DNA from: Comamonas sp. SCN 67-35
GTDB taxonomy: Bacteria; Pseudomonadota; Gammaproteobacteria; Burkholderiales; Burkholderiaceae_C
Assembly (NCBI GenBank): GCA_001725255.1
Contig: MEFV01000001.1
Coordinates: forward strand, 62,001 to 126,000
Direction: 5' to 3'
DNA length: 64,000 bases
The notes under the pieces were generated by a model, which had not been told where the DNA came from, made no database searches, and saw only the letters and a program-made list of their open reading frames with translations. Position numbers and translations under genes: made by a program. Below are positions 7,810 to 17,193 of the stretch, one piece after another; the first letter of the stretch is position 1, and each line of letters begins with the position of its first letter.

Positions 7810-8803
7810 GGTCGTTCCCCGTCCAGCCTGTTTCGCCGGTGTGTAAACGTTCTTCGATGCGGATCGCGTATTTCGCGTTGTGCGTGCCGTACTGGCACGC
7901 GAACAGATCGATGCCGCCCACCGACGCGCGGATGCGCGGCTGGCGCTCGAGTTCGATGAAGTCGCCCGGGCGCATCGCGAGCAGTTGCTCCACCGTGGCA
8001 TCGGCGCGCGCCAGCTCGGCCACCAGCGTGACCTCGGCCGCCTGCACCTCGCGCGAGAGCACCTTGACCCAGCGCCGGTCCACCTCGATCGCATCGCCCT
8101 GCACGGAGGAATAGAGCACGTCGCGGATCGGTTCGAGCGACGCATAGGGCATGCAGATGTGGATCGACCCCGCCAGATCGCCGATCTCGAGATGAAAGGC
8201 CGTGGAGACCACGATCTCGCTGGGCGTGGCGATGTTCGCGAACTGCGGCTGCATCTCCGAGCGCTGGTAGGAAAGCTCCAGCGGATAGATGCCCTGCCAC
8301 GCCTTCTTGTATTCGGTGGTGACCACGCCCACGATGCGCTGGATCACGCGTTGCTCGGTCGCCGAAAAATCCCGCCCTTCGATGCGTGTCTGGTACTTGC
8401 CGACACCGCCATAGAGCGTGTCGACGATGCCGAAGACGAGCGAGGGTTCGCACACCACGAGGCCACTGCCGCGCAGCGGGCGGATCGCAACCAGATTGAA
8501 ATTGGTCGGGACGACGATTTCCCGCAGGAACGCGTTGTAGCGCTGCACCGACACCGTTCCCACCGAGATTTCCGGGCTGCGGCGAACGAAATTGAAAAGG
8601 CCCACGCGCAGGTTGCGCGCAAAGCGCTCATTGACGATTTCCATCGTGGGCATGCGCCCACGAACGATGCGCTCCTGGCTGGAAATGTCGTAATTGCGGA
8701 TGGCGCTGGCGTCGACTTCTTCCTCGACGTTCTTCTGGCTCTCACCCGTCACCCCTTCCAGCAGGGCATCCACTTCTTCCTGGGACAAGAATGAATCGGC
8801 CAT
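7799..8803 (-). CDS. fliM: Flagellar motor switch protein FliM
   Basis: 334 aa, standard length. It begins MADSFLSQEEVDALLEGV, the conserved CheY-P binding segment (LSQEEVDALL). The middle domain carries GGVGKYQTRIEGRDFS, close to the GGxG loop that binds FliG, and a C-terminal SpoA domain follows (about 260-325). It receives the CheY-P signal and reverses rotation. An AGGAG lies before the ATG; 24 bases separate it from fliL. Confidence 0.97.
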   Translation of the reverse strand: MADSFLSQEEVDALLEGVTGESQKNVEEEVDASAIRNYDISSQERIVRGRMPTMEIVNERFARNLRVGLFNFVRRSPEISVGTVSVQRYNAFLREIVVPTNFNLVAIRPLRGSGLVVCEPSLVFGIVDTLYGGVGKYQTRIEGRDFSATEQRVIQRIVGVVTTEYKKAWQGIYPLELSYQRSEMQPQFANIATPSEIVVSTAFHLEIGDLAGSIHICMPYASLEPIRDVLYSSVQGDAIEVDRRWVKVLSREVQAAEVTLVAELARADATVEQLLAMRPGDFIELERQPRIRASVGGIDLFACQYGTHNAKYAIRIEERLHTGETGWTGNDHGH

Positions 8804-8827
8804 GTTTTTCTCCTGGTCGCAAACGGC

Positions 8828-9415
8828 CTACTGGACGATGAAGCTGGAGAACAGCACCGCGCGCACCGGTGCATCGCGATCCACCTCGGGCTTGCGCGGC
8901 TTCGCGGCCTCCTCGCCATCGGCGGCGCGCGGTTTGGCCGTCTTCACCTTGGGCGACACGTAGCCCAGCGCGCCAAGCGCTTCGCCGCGGATGTCGGCCG
9001 CGAGCTTTTCCTTGCCCTCGCGCGAGAGCAGATCGTCGGCCGAGCGCTGCGAGAGCAGCAGCAGCACCCTGCTGCGTATCGTCGGCATCAGCGACTTGAC
9101 CTTCTCGGCCGTCTTGCCGTCGCTCAGCTCGAACGTGATGCCCACCTGCGCGAAGCGCTCGCCCCCGGGATCGGCAAGATTGACCACCATATTGTCCATG
9201 GGAAGAAAGGTCGGCGGCGTCTTGGGCTCCTCGATCTGGGCCGCGGACTCGTCGCCGCCCTCGCCCTCCAGAGACGCGCTGCGCTGCTTGGCCAGGAACC
9301 ACAGCACGCCGGCGGCCGCGATCGCAAGCACCACGACCAGCGCGATGATGATCACGAGCCATTTCTTCTTGCCTTTGACAGGCGCCGGTGCAGGTGCAGC
9401 AGTTTCTTCGGCCAC
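8828..9415 (-). CDS. fliL: Flagellar basal-body protein FliL (GTG start)
   Basis: 195 aa from a GTG at 9415 (VAEETAAPAPAP); codons further upstream lie in a region with no FliL similarity. A Lys-rich stretch (GKKKW) precedes one membrane span (about 17-40), and the periplasmic domain has LPMDNMVVNLADPGG and the C-terminal FSSFIVQ. FliL rings surround MotB in the stator. An uncommon Lys/Ala/Pro/Glu-rich insert of about 25 residues precedes the last strand. It heads the fliLMNOPQR genes after a 175-base gap from fliK, so a separate promoter may exist there. Confidence 0.88.
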   Translation of the reverse strand: MAEETAAPAPAPVKGKKKWLVIIIALVVVLAIAAAGVLWFLAKQRSASLEGEGGDESAAQIEEPKTPPTFLPMDNMVVNLADPGGERFAQVGITFELSDGKTAEKVKSLMPTIRSRVLLLLSQRSADDLLSREGKEKLAADIRGEALGALGYVSPKVKTAKPRAADGEEAAKPRKPEVDRDAPVRAVLFSSFIVQ

Positions 9416-9590
9416 GTGCGAACTTTCTCGCGCCAGCTGGGCGCCAAGGGTCGGTCGGCGCGGCAGTGCCTCTGGCGGGCACCACCGGACCTTGGGTGGA
9501 ATTATTGGGCGGGGTGCCGCGCGATGATAGCCAGAATAGCGCGGCAAACAGGGCGCTTACGCCGCTTCATCCCGAGGCGTCGGACACGGA

Positions 9591-10982
9591 TCAGACGAAG
9601 ACATCGAGCGCCCGGAGGCCCGTGGCACGCGGGCCGGCCCCCGTAACCGGTTCAGCCGCTTCGACCCGCGCCGTGCCCGCCGCCGCATCGTGGCGCGGGT
9701 GATGCGCGCTCCCCTGACCCGGGGTGCTTCCGCCCTGCCCGCCCGCCACGCCGACATTGACGTCCGCAAGCGCCAGCCCCTGCTCATGCAAGCGCTGCCT
9801 CAGATCATCGATGCCCGCATCCAGCGCCTGCCGCGCCGCTGCGTGGTCGGTCAGGAAGGTCACCTTGGCCACGTCGCCGGTGAGGCTCAACTGCACCTGC
9901 ACGGGCTGACCATCGCGATCGAGCGTGAATTCGGCGCGCTGGCTCTTCTGGTGTACCCAGAAGGCCACCTGTTCCCCGAGCTGTTCCATGAAGCTGCCAG
10001 GCAGCGCCCCATCCTGCCCTGCGCCACCGGCAAGATCGCCCGCGCTGACACCCTGCGGCGGCACGGGTGCCGCCCCCCCGCCGGAACCGGCACCGCCCTG
10101 CGTCTGCGCCCCGCCTCCCGAATCGGTGCGTGGCGCATGCCCCACGGCCGCATCCACCGCCACTGGCGCCGAGGATGCCCAGACATGGGCCGCGGTCGCC
10201 GGCGCACCCGTGGTGCCCGCCTGCTGCAATGAGACGCGAGGGTCGCCCACGGGCATCTTCTCCAGAACGGATTTGAGCAGCTCCTGATCTGCCGCTGCCG
10301 CGTGTGCGACACCGGAGGCGCCGACAGTCGCTGTCGCGGTTGCCGCCGCCGCACCCTCGCCGTCGGCACCGGTCAATGTCGCCACGGCCTGCGGCAACAT
10401 CCCCGATGCCCGTCCGGCCGACCGTGCCATGGCAGGCCCAGCCCGGCGCGCGCCCGCCCCCACCGCCGGCTGCACAGTGGCATCAAGGCGCGCGGTTTCA
10501 TGAATCATGGAATCCGGCCCCAGCCCTTGCCCCACCAGCGTGTGGCGCCCCTGATCCAGGAGCATGGTCAAGTGATCCTGCAGCGAAGCGTGCGCCAGCG
10601 CATCCGCCGGCGCACTGGCGGGCTTCGCCTCACCCTCGGCTGCGGCGGCGTGCCTGGCGCCTGCCCTGCCTGTCGTGTCTTTCACACCCAAACGGGACTT
10701 GCCAGGCTGTTGGAGCGCCAGGATCGCGTCGTCCGCGGCGGCATCATCCAGCGGGATTTGCGCTCCGGGGGTCGACGTCCCGGGCACCACCGCGTCGCCA
10801 GCCGCTGCCAGCGGCTGCGCGGACGCGGCGCCATCGAGCGCCGCCAGAAGCAGTGCAAAGCCATCCTTGCGCGCGCTGGCCGCATCGCCTGCTTCGGGCT
10901 TGTCGTCCCCCGCCGACGCGCTCGCGCCAGACGCCTTGGAGGCAGCCTGGGGCTGCGCGGATGGCATGCGTACTTGTTCCAT
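9591..10982 (-). CDS. fliK: Flagellar hook-length control protein FliK
   Basis: 463 aa. The N-terminal two-thirds are Ala/Gly-rich and poorly conserved, as usual for the ruler part. The C-terminal Flg_hook domain (about 330-415) is recognisable: EQVAFWVHQKSQRAEFTLD, then VQVQLSLTGDVAKVTFLTD. A His/Gly-rich tail follows. FliK measures hook length and switches FlhB export specificity. It lies three bases after fliJ. Confidence 0.88.
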   Translation of the reverse strand: MEQVRMPSAQPQAASKASGASASAGDDKPEAGDAASARKDGFALLLAALDGAASAQPLAAAGDAVVPGTSTPGAQIPLDDAAADDAILALQQPGKSRLGVKDTTGRAGARHAAAAEGEAKPASAPADALAHASLQDHLTMLLDQGRHTLVGQGLGPDSMIHETARLDATVQPAVGAGARRAGPAMARSAGRASGMLPQAVATLTGADGEGAAAATATATVGASGVAHAAAADQELLKSVLEKMPVGDPRVSLQQAGTTGAPATAAHVWASSAPVAVDAAVGHAPRTDSGGGAQTQGGAGSGGGAAPVPPQGVSAGDLAGGAGQDGALPGSFMEQLGEQVAFWVHQKSQRAEFTLDRDGQPVQVQLSLTGDVAKVTFLTDHAAARQALDAGIDDLRQRLHEQGLALADVNVGVAGGQGGSTPGQGSAHHPRHDAAAGTARVEAAEPVTGAGPRATGLRALDVFV

Positions 10983-10985
10983 GGC

Positions 10986-11450
10986 TCAAATCCCCTGTGT
11001 CAACTGGCGGCCCCTGCCACGCCCATGGCGCTGCGTGGCCAGGTCGTCCGTCTCCTTCTGCTCGAGCCGCTGCTGCCTGAGCGCGGCTTCGCGCAAGCGC
11101 CGTTCCAGCACGTGGCACAGACTCATCAGGCGTGCCTCGGCCGCAGCGAGAACCCCCGTCGCTCGGTCGATGCGCAGCCCGAATTCATGCACCACGCCAC
11201 GCTGCATTTCCACGGTCTGCTCCAGCCGCTGCAGGAACTGTCTTTGATGGCGCACCACCTCGGGCTGCAGCACCGCACCCTCGCGCGCGCTCCAGCGCTG
11301 GCGGGTCTCCGCGGCATAGCCGGTGAGCTGGTCGAGCTGCATCTGCGCATTGCCGCGCTGGCCGTGCAACTGCACGAGGGCATGGCGCGCCGCATCGCGC
11401 TGGCGCCTTGCCAGATCGATCGCGATCTCGAAAGCCTGGTGCGCTGCCAT
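10986..11450 (-). CDS. fliJ: Flagellar export chaperone FliJ
   Basis: 154 aa if started at the ATG at 11450, which has a GAGG nine bases upstream. A TTG at 11465 overlapping the fliI stop would add five residues. The protein is almost wholly charged helix with heptad character, as expected of the FliJ coiled coil that inserts into the FliI hexamer and touches FlhA. Gene order fliI-fliJ-fliK supports the call; sequence conservation in this family is low. Confidence 0.82.
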   Translation of the reverse strand: MAAHQAFEIAIDLARRQRDAARHALVQLHGQRGNAQMQLDQLTGYAAETRQRWSAREGAVLQPEVVRHQRQFLQRLEQTVEMQRGVVHEFGLRIDRATGVLAAAEARLMSLCHVLERRLREAALRQQRLEQKETDDLATQRHGRGRGRQLTQGI

Positions 11451-11461
11451 GAGCCGATGCC

Positions 11462-12868
11462 TCAATGACGTGCAAGCGCCGCCGCCATGGCGGCGAGGCT
11501 CTCGTTCATGAGCGCGGGCGTGCGCATGTCCTGCTGCAGGAAGCCGCGCATGCCGGGGTAGAGTCGGATGGCCTCGTCCAGCTGCGCATCGGAGCCACTC
11601 ACGTACGCGCCCACCTGGATGAGATCACTGCTTTTCTGGTAGAGCGACCAGGTGGCCCGAAAGTCGCGCGCCAGCTCGAAGTGCTCCGGCGAGACGACGT
11701 TGACCATCACGCGCGAGGCCGATTGCTCGATGTCTATCGCGGGGTAGTGCCCGCCTTCGGCCAGCGCGCGCGAGAGCACGATGTGGCCATCGAGAATGGC
11801 GCGCGAAGCGTCAGCGATCGGGTCCTGCTGATCATCGCCTTCCGTCAGCACGGTGTAGAACGCGGTGATCGACCCCACGCCACCCAAACCGTTGCCGCTG
11901 CGCTCCACAAGCCTGGGCAGCTTGGCAAAGCAGCTTGGCGGGTAGCCCTTGGTGGCGGGCGCCTCGCCGATGGCCAGCGCGATCTCGCGCTGCGCCATGG
12001 CGTAGCGGGTGAGCGAATCCATGAGCAGCAGCACGTGCTTGCCCTGGTCGCGGAAATATTCGGCCACCGCCGTCGCGTAGGCCGCCCCCTGCATGCGCAG
12101 GAGCGGCGGCGCATCGGCGGGCGCGGCGACGACCACGGCGCGGCCCCGATCCTGCGGCCCGAGGATGTCCTCGACGAATTCCTTGACCTCGCGCCCGCGC
12201 TCACCGATCAATCCGACAACGATCACGTCGGCGCGGGTGTAGCGCGCCATCATGCCCAGCAGCACGCTCTTACCCACCCCGGAGCCGGCGAACAGACCCA
12301 GGCGCTGGCCGCGCCCGACGGTGAGCAGGGCGTTGATGGCGCGCACGCCGGTATCGAGCGGCTCGCGCACCGGGGCGCGCTCCATCGCATTGATCGGTTC
12401 ACGCGCCAGCGGCCGCGCGGCCACGTGCTCTAGTGCCCCCAGGTGGTCGAGCGGCTCGCCCTGCGCGTCGACCACGCGCCCCAGCAAGCCATCTCCCAGC
12501 GGCAGACGCAGCACACCCACGCCGCTCGGCTGCGGCTCCTGCGCCGCCGCGGCGCCCAGGCGCAAGGGAGGCACATAGGCCTGCGCCGGCACCACGCTCG
12601 CGCCACTGGAGAGACCGTGGATGTCGCCCGCCGGCATCAGAAAGGCCTTGTCGGCGGCAAAACCCACCACCTCGGCGAGCACCGGCTCCTGCGCGCCCTG
12701 GCGCACCAGGCACTGGGCACCGACGGGCACGCGCAGGCCCGCGGCCTCCAGCACCAGCCCCGTCAGGCGCGTGAGCGTGCCTTGCGCGGCCAGCGCCACG
12801 TCGGCCCCGGCCCGAGCACGTGCCCGGCACATGAAATCCTCCCAGGCCTGGCTGGTTTCAATCGGCAT
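11462..12868 (-). CDS. fliI: Flagellar export ATPase FliI
   Basis: 468 aa from the ATG at 12868, normal length. The Walker A motif GSGVGKS is at about 195-201; [11 protein letters not shown] provides Walker B and [11 protein letters not shown] is characteristic of FliI/F1-beta type ATPases. It forms a hexamer at the export gate that energises substrate delivery with FliH and FliJ. The start overlaps fliH by 11 bases. Confidence 0.96.
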   Translation of the reverse strand: MPIETSQAWEDFMCRARARAGADVALAAQGTLTRLTGLVLEAAGLRVPVGAQCLVRQGAQEPVLAEVVGFAADKAFLMPAGDIHGLSSGASVVPAQAYVPPLRLGAAAAQEPQPSGVGVLRLPLGDGLLGRVVDAQGEPLDHLGALEHVAARPLAREPINAMERAPVREPLDTGVRAINALLTVGRGQRLGLFAGSGVGKSVLLGMMARYTRADVIVVGLIGERGREVKEFVEDILGPQDRGRAVVVAAPADAPPLLRMQGAAYATAVAEYFRDQGKHVLLLMDSLTRYAMAQREIALAIGEAPATKGYPPSCFAKLPRLVERSGNGLGGVGSITAFYTVLTEGDDQQDPIADASRAILDGHIVLSRALAEGGHYPAIDIEQSASRVMVNVVSPEHFELARDFRATWSLYQKSSDLIQVGAYVSGSDAQLDEAIRLYPGMRGFLQQDMRTPALMNESLAAMAAALARH

Positions 12869-13580
12869 CGCCCGCCTCCCGCCACGCCGACACCAGCCCG
12901 AGCGCCGCAATGGCCCGGCGCCAGCGGGTATCGAGCGACCCATCGATCGTGGCACCGGCGCACTCCAGCATGCAATCGCCGGGCGCCACTGCCGGATCGG
13001 CCTGCCACTGCACGCGTGCACCGCCAAATTCTTCACGCAGGGCCGATTCGAGCTGCTTCCAGTCCGCCGGGTTCAGGCGCACCGTCGCCGGGCGGCTCTC
13101 CTGCACGAAGGTAGCCAGCGCCTCTCGCACCACCGGCAGCAGGGCACGCGGATTCGACTGCAGCTCCTGACGCACCACCTGGCGTGCGATGTCACAGCCG
13201 AGCTGCAGCAGCTCATCGGCCATCTTCTGCTGCAGGCCGGAAAAACTCTTGTCCAGCGCCTGGACCACGGCGGCCAGCTGCGCACCCGCCTGCCGACCCT
13301 GGCCCGCCACGTAATCATCCAGACGCTGCTGCCATTCCTGCGTTGCCTGCGCGTGCCCCTGGCGCATCCCCTCGGCCAGGGCGGCGTCGCGCACCTGCCG
13401 CAGCTGCTCCTCTGCATCGTGCGCCGCCTCGGGCTCGGGTGCCCCCTGCGCTGCCGCGCTCGTCAAAGGCAACAGCGCCACATCGTCGTCGCCCACCTCG
13501 CCGAACTGCCACTGCACCGCCTCGGCGATTTCCTCGCCGGGAATGAAGCGGGCGTAGTTGCGGGTGCTGGAGTTGGACAT
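12858..13580 (-). CDS. fliH: Flagellar export ATPase regulator FliH
   Basis: 240 aa from the ATG at 13580 ([17 protein letters not shown]). The N-terminal segment contains the Trp-bearing region (AEAVQWQF) used in FliN/FlhA docking. A central helical part (about 60-110) is followed by a V-type ATPase E-subunit-like C-terminal domain ([18 protein letters not shown], then [10 protein letters not shown]). It dimerises and tethers FliI. It lies 16 bases after fliG. Confidence 0.9.
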   Translation of the reverse strand: MSNSSTRNYARFIPGEEIAEAVQWQFGEVGDDDVALLPLTSAAAQGAPEPEAAHDAEEQLRQVRDAALAEGMRQGHAQATQEWQQRLDDYVAGQGRQAGAQLAAVVQALDKSFSGLQQKMADELLQLGCDIARQVVRQELQSNPRALLPVVREALATFVQESRPATVRLNPADWKQLESALREEFGGARVQWQADPAVAPGDCMLECAGATIDGSLDTRWRRAIAALGLVSAWREAGDAD

Positions 13581-13596
13581 GGTTGCTCGCCGCCCA

Positions 13597-14592
13597 TCAG
13601 ACGAAAGCGTCGTCCGGGCCACTGGAAATGGCGATCTGCCCTTCGTCGGACAGGCGCCTCACGGTCTTGAGAATTTCCTTTTGCTGCGCTTCCACCTCGG
13701 ACAGGCGGATCGGCCCGCGCGACTCGAGATCCTCGCGCATCGCCTCGGCGGCGCGCGTGGACATGTTCTTGAGGAATTTTTCGCGCAACTCGGGCTGGGC
13801 ACCCTTGAGGGCCACCACCAGGGTTTCGGAAGCCACCTCGCGCAGCACGGTCTGGATGGCGCGGTCGTCGAGCTTGAGCACATCGTCGAACACGAACATC
13901 TTGTCCATGATCTTCTGCGCGAGCTCGGCGTCCTGCTCGCGAATGCTCTCCAGCACCACGCCGTCCACGCCTCCGCGAAACAGATTGACGATTTCCGCCG
14001 CGGCCTTGACACCGCCCAGCGAGCTCTTGCGCACCTTGTCACCACCGGCGAGCACCTTGAACAGCACTTCGTTCAGGTCCCTGAGGGCCGTGGGCTGGAT
14101 GCCCTCCAGTGTCGCGATGCGCAGCATGATCTCGCCGCGCTGGCGGTCGGTGAGCTGCATGAGGATATCGGCGGCGTGGTCCGGATCCAGATGCACCAGG
14201 ATGGCCGCGATGATTTGCGGATGTTCGTTGCGCAGCAGCTCGGCCACGGCCAGCGGGTCCATCCACTTGAGGCTCTCGATGCCCGAGACGTCGCCGCCCT
14301 GCAGGATACGGTCGATCAGCAGCGCCGCCTTGTCGTCGCCCAGCGCCCGCCTGAGCACCGCGCGCACGTAGTTGCTGGTGTCCGATACCAGCAGGCTCTG
14401 CGCCGCCGCCTCGTTGGAGAAGCGGGAGACCACCTCGGTCACACGCTCGTGCGACACGGTGCGCATGCGCGCGATCGTCTCGCCGAGTTTCTGCACCTCC
14501 TTGGGCGAGAGGTGCTTGAAGACTTCGGCCGCCTCCTCCTCGCCGAGGGACATCAGCAAGACGGCGGCGTCGTTGAGGCCTTGCTCGTCCAT
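13597..14592 (-). CDS. fliG: Flagellar motor switch protein FliG
   Basis: 331 aa, typical size. It has LLMSLGEEEAAEVFKHLSPKEVQKLG in its N-terminal FliF-binding domain, the EHPQ hydrophobic-patch motif in the middle domain (LLRNEHPQIIAAILVHLDP), and a charged C-terminal torque helix (LDDRAIQTVLREVASETLVV). It couples the C-ring to the MotA stator. It lies 26 bases after fliF. Confidence 0.97.
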   Translation of the reverse strand: MDEQGLNDAAVLLMSLGEEEAAEVFKHLSPKEVQKLGETIARMRTVSHERVTEVVSRFSNEAAAQSLLVSDTSNYVRAVLRRALGDDKAALLIDRILQGGDVSGIESLKWMDPLAVAELLRNEHPQIIAAILVHLDPDHAADILMQLTDRQRGEIMLRIATLEGIQPTALRDLNEVLFKVLAGGDKVRKSSLGGVKAAAEIVNLFRGGVDGVVLESIREQDAELAQKIMDKMFVFDDVLKLDDRAIQTVLREVASETLVVALKGAQPELREKFLKNMSTRAAEAMREDLESRGPIRLSEVEAQQKEILKTVRRLSDEGQIAISSGPDDAFV

Positions 14593-14618
14593 GGTGTTCT
14601 ACTTCCTCTCGTGCAACG

Positions 14619-16301
14619 TCAGTCGCCGTTGACCCAGGTTTTCACGATATTGGCCACGGCCACCGGATTTTCCTTGGCCAGCGAACGCGCCTCCTCCAGG
14701 CGCAGCTGCTCTTCGCTCGGTGCCTGATCCTCCGCCTTCGCAGGAGCCGGCAGCGCCGGGCGCTCGATGGGCTCGGCCGCCAGGGCATCGACCTTGCGCA
14801 GCGGTATCGCCACCGCCTTGGCAGGCAGCCTGCCCGCCTTGAGCACGGGTCGCACCACGCCCATGAGCAGCAGCACGGCGGCGAGCGACAGGCCGATGGG
14901 CAGGCCCAGGCTGCGCGCCAGCTCCAGCACCTCAGGCTGCTTGTACAGTGGAAGCTCGGCCTGCGCAACCGCCTCGCTCCTGAAGGGGGCGTTCATCAGG
15001 TTCACCGAGTCGCCGCGCTCCTTGTTGTAGCCGACGGCTTCGCGCACCAGGGCGGTCATCTGCTCGATCTGTTCGGGCGACAGGGGCTTGGCCACGAGCG
15101 ACTTGCCCGCACCCTCGGGCACCGACTGGTAGTTGACCACCACGGCCGCGTTCACGCGCCTGACCATGCCCTGCGCCGCGCGCGTGACGCTGGTGGTCTT
15201 GTCCACCTCGTAGTTGGTGGTGAGCTCACGCCGCCCGACGCTGCCGCCCGCGCCCTGGCCGCCCGCGTCGGGCGCGGGATTCGCGCCGTTGACCGGGGCA
15301 TTGGCGTTTTGCGGCGGCTGATTGCTCACGGCGCCGGGAATGCCCGCGGGAAGCTTGTCGCCCGGCTTGGCCGCGCTCTCGATCAGTTGCTGGCTGCGCA
15401 CGGCGCTCGCATCCGTGGCCAGGTTCGGTCGGTGCTGCTCGGTCGTCGACTCGGTCTGGTTGAAGTCGATGTCGGCCGTCACCGTCGCCTTGACGTTGTC
15501 GCGCCCCACGATGGGCTCCAGGATGTCGACGATGCGCCTGGCATATTGCTGCTCGATCTTCTGCGCGTAGGCCAGTTGCTCGCCCGAGGGAGCGCCGCCC
15601 ACGGCGTCAGCCGTCTGCGACAGGAGCTTGCCCGTCTCGTCGAGCACGCTCACGGCCGATGGTGCCATGTCCGGCACGCTCGAAGCCACCAGATGCACGA
15701 TGCCCGCCAGCTGCGTGCGGTCCAGGAAGCGCCCCGGGTATAGGCTCACGAGCACCGAGGCAGAGGGCTTTTGCTGCTCGCGAAAAAAGCCGTTCTGATT
15801 GGGCAGTGCCAGGTGCACGCGGGCACTTTGCACCGGCTCCAGCGACTGAATGGAGCGCGTGAGCTCCCCCTCCAGCCCACGCTGGAAATTGAGCCGCTCC
15901 TGGAACTGCGTCACGCCGAAGCGGCTGGCCTCGGTGCTCTCAAACCCGGCGACCGACCCCTTGGGAAGACCCTGCGAGGCCAGGCGCAGGCGCACGTCGT
16001 AGATGCGATCGGCGGGCACCATGATGGCGCCGCCACCCTCGGTGTACTTGTAGGGCACGTTCATCTGCGCCAGCTGCGCCACGACGGCGCCGCCGTCCTT
16101 GTCGCTCAGGTTGGCGAACAGCACGCGGTAGTCGGGCCGGCCGGCAAACCAGGCGGCTGCCGCCACCATGAGGGCGAACAGGGCCAGGCCGATCCCGAGC
16201 CGGATGCGCGCCGGGCGATCGAGCGATGAAAAGCGCTGCAGCCACCCGGGCGTTGCAACCGGCGGGGCAACAGGCATTTCAGCAACAGCGGCAGTGGGCA
16301 T
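14619..16301 (-). CDS. fliF: Flagellar MS-ring protein FliF
   Basis: 560 aa from the ATG at 16301. Membrane segments lie near residues 34-53 and about 430-450, flanking the large periplasmic YscJ/FliF domains (DYRVLFANLSDKDGGAVVAQ, and GLEGELTRSIQSLEPVQSAR). The C-terminal cytoplasmic tail (EEARSLAKENPVAVANIVKT) binds FliG. FliF builds the MS-ring on which the motor assembles. It is the first gene of the minus-strand fli operon and is divergent from fliE across 174 bases. Confidence 0.96.
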   Translation of the reverse strand: MPTAAVAEMPVAPPVATPGWLQRFSSLDRPARIRLGIGLALFALMVAAAAWFAGRPDYRVLFANLSDKDGGAVVAQLAQMNVPYKYTEGGGAIMVPADRIYDVRLRLASQGLPKGSVAGFESTEASRFGVTQFQERLNFQRGLEGELTRSIQSLEPVQSARVHLALPNQNGFFREQQKPSASVLVSLYPGRFLDRTQLAGIVHLVASSVPDMAPSAVSVLDETGKLLSQTADAVGGAPSGEQLAYAQKIEQQYARRIVDILEPIVGRDNVKATVTADIDFNQTESTTEQHRPNLATDASAVRSQQLIESAAKPGDKLPAGIPGAVSNQPPQNANAPVNGANPAPDAGGQGAGGSVGRRELTTNYEVDKTTSVTRAAQGMVRRVNAAVVVNYQSVPEGAGKSLVAKPLSPEQIEQMTALVREAVGYNKERGDSVNLMNAPFRSEAVAQAELPLYKQPEVLELARSLGLPIGLSLAAVLLLMGVVRPVLKAGRLPAKAVAIPLRKVDALAAEPIERPALPAPAKAEDQAPSEEQLRLEEARSLAKENPVAVANIVKTWVNGD

Positions 16302-16475
16302 CGTGGTATTTCCGAGAGGTACTTGCGCCCGGTGCGGACACGGGCGGTGCAATGATTATTCACGCCACCCCCTGTGACGTTCAGGCAATAAGGCGCCGGT
16401 TTGGCCGTTTATTCGCCCGTCCGAAGGCGGGCCCCCGACTTACGATCAACGCATCTTCCCACCCGAGCCGACGCC

Positions 16476-16787
16476 ATGGATCTGCGCATCTCCAGCACCC
16501 CACTGCCGCTCACCAGCGCGCTGGCGGCGCGGCGCACGGCCACTCCCCAGGGCGGCACGCAGGAAGCGGGTTTTTCAGGTGCCCTCAAGGGCGCCTTGAA
16601 CGCCGTGAGCAAGGCGCAGAACCAGGCGGACGAGTTGCAAAAGCAGGTGCAGCTGGACAACCCCAAGGTCAGTCTCGAAGAGACCATGGTGGCGATCCAG
16701 AAAGCACAGGTGAGCTTTCAGGCCACGCTGCAGGTCAGAAACCGCCTGGTGCAGGCGTACACCGACATCATGAACATGCAGGTCTGA
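16476..16787 (+). CDS. fliE: Flagellar hook-basal body protein FliE
   Basis: 103 aa from the ATG at 16476; a longer in-frame start at 16401 lies in the promoter region. The C-terminal helix SLEETMVAIQKAQVSFQATL and NRLVQAYTDIMNMQV are diagnostic of FliE. FliE joins the MS-ring to the proximal rod. It stands alone, divergent from fliF and convergent with yraN ten bases away. Confidence 0.95.
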   Translation: MDLRISSTPLPLTSALAARRTATPQGGTQEAGFSGALKGALNAVSKAQNQADELQKQVQLDNPKVSLEETMVAIQKAQVSFQATLQVRNRLVQAYTDIMNMQV

Positions 16788-16797
16788 TGGGCGCGCG

Positions 16798-17193
16798 TCA
16801 GCCGGCATCGAAGGCGGCGCGCAGCCACTGCAGGCCCTCGGGGCCGAGCGTCACCACATCGAAGCGACATGGCGGCGGCGAAGGCCAGCGCATCAAATAA
16901 TGGCGCGCGGCAAAGACGATGCGCCGCTGCTTGATCGCCCCCACGCTGCCCGCCGCGCCGCCAAAGCCCGCACCGGCGCGGCTGCGCACCTCGACGAACA
17001 CCAGCGTGCCATCGCGCTCGCGCACGATGAGGTCGATCTCGCCGCCGCCGCGCCCGGGCGTTCGATAATTGCGCTGCACCAGCACCAGACCCGCGCTCAG
17101 CAGGTGCGCGAGCGCGGCATCTTCCGCCTGCTGGCCGCGCACACGCGTGGTGGCCACCGGCCCGCCTGCGTTTTTACCGCCAAGGATTCCCAT
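16798..17193 (-). CDS. yraN: YraN/UPF0102 family endonuclease-fold protein
   Basis: 131 aa from the ATG at 17193; an in-frame start at 17211 would add six Arg-rich residues. It contains the family's core [20 protein letters not shown] followed by VRSR, the D-ExK-like arrangement of Holliday-junction-resolvase-fold nucleases. Its biological role is not established. Divergent from rsmI, as in many proteobacteria where yraN and rsmI are neighbours. The two start codons share a base. Confidence 0.9.
   Translation of the reverse strand: MGILGGKNAGGPVATTRVRGQQAEDAALAHLLSAGLVLVQRNYRTPGRGGGEIDLIVRERDGTLVFVEVRSRAGAGFGGAAGSVGAIKQRRIVFAARHYLMRWPSPPPCRFDVVTLGPEGLQWLRAAFDAG

Noticed and set aside
12868..13036. 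Longer N-terminus for FliI (start at 13036)
   Set aside because: The extra 56 residues lie inside fliH, are Arg/Trp-rich and do not resemble FliI.
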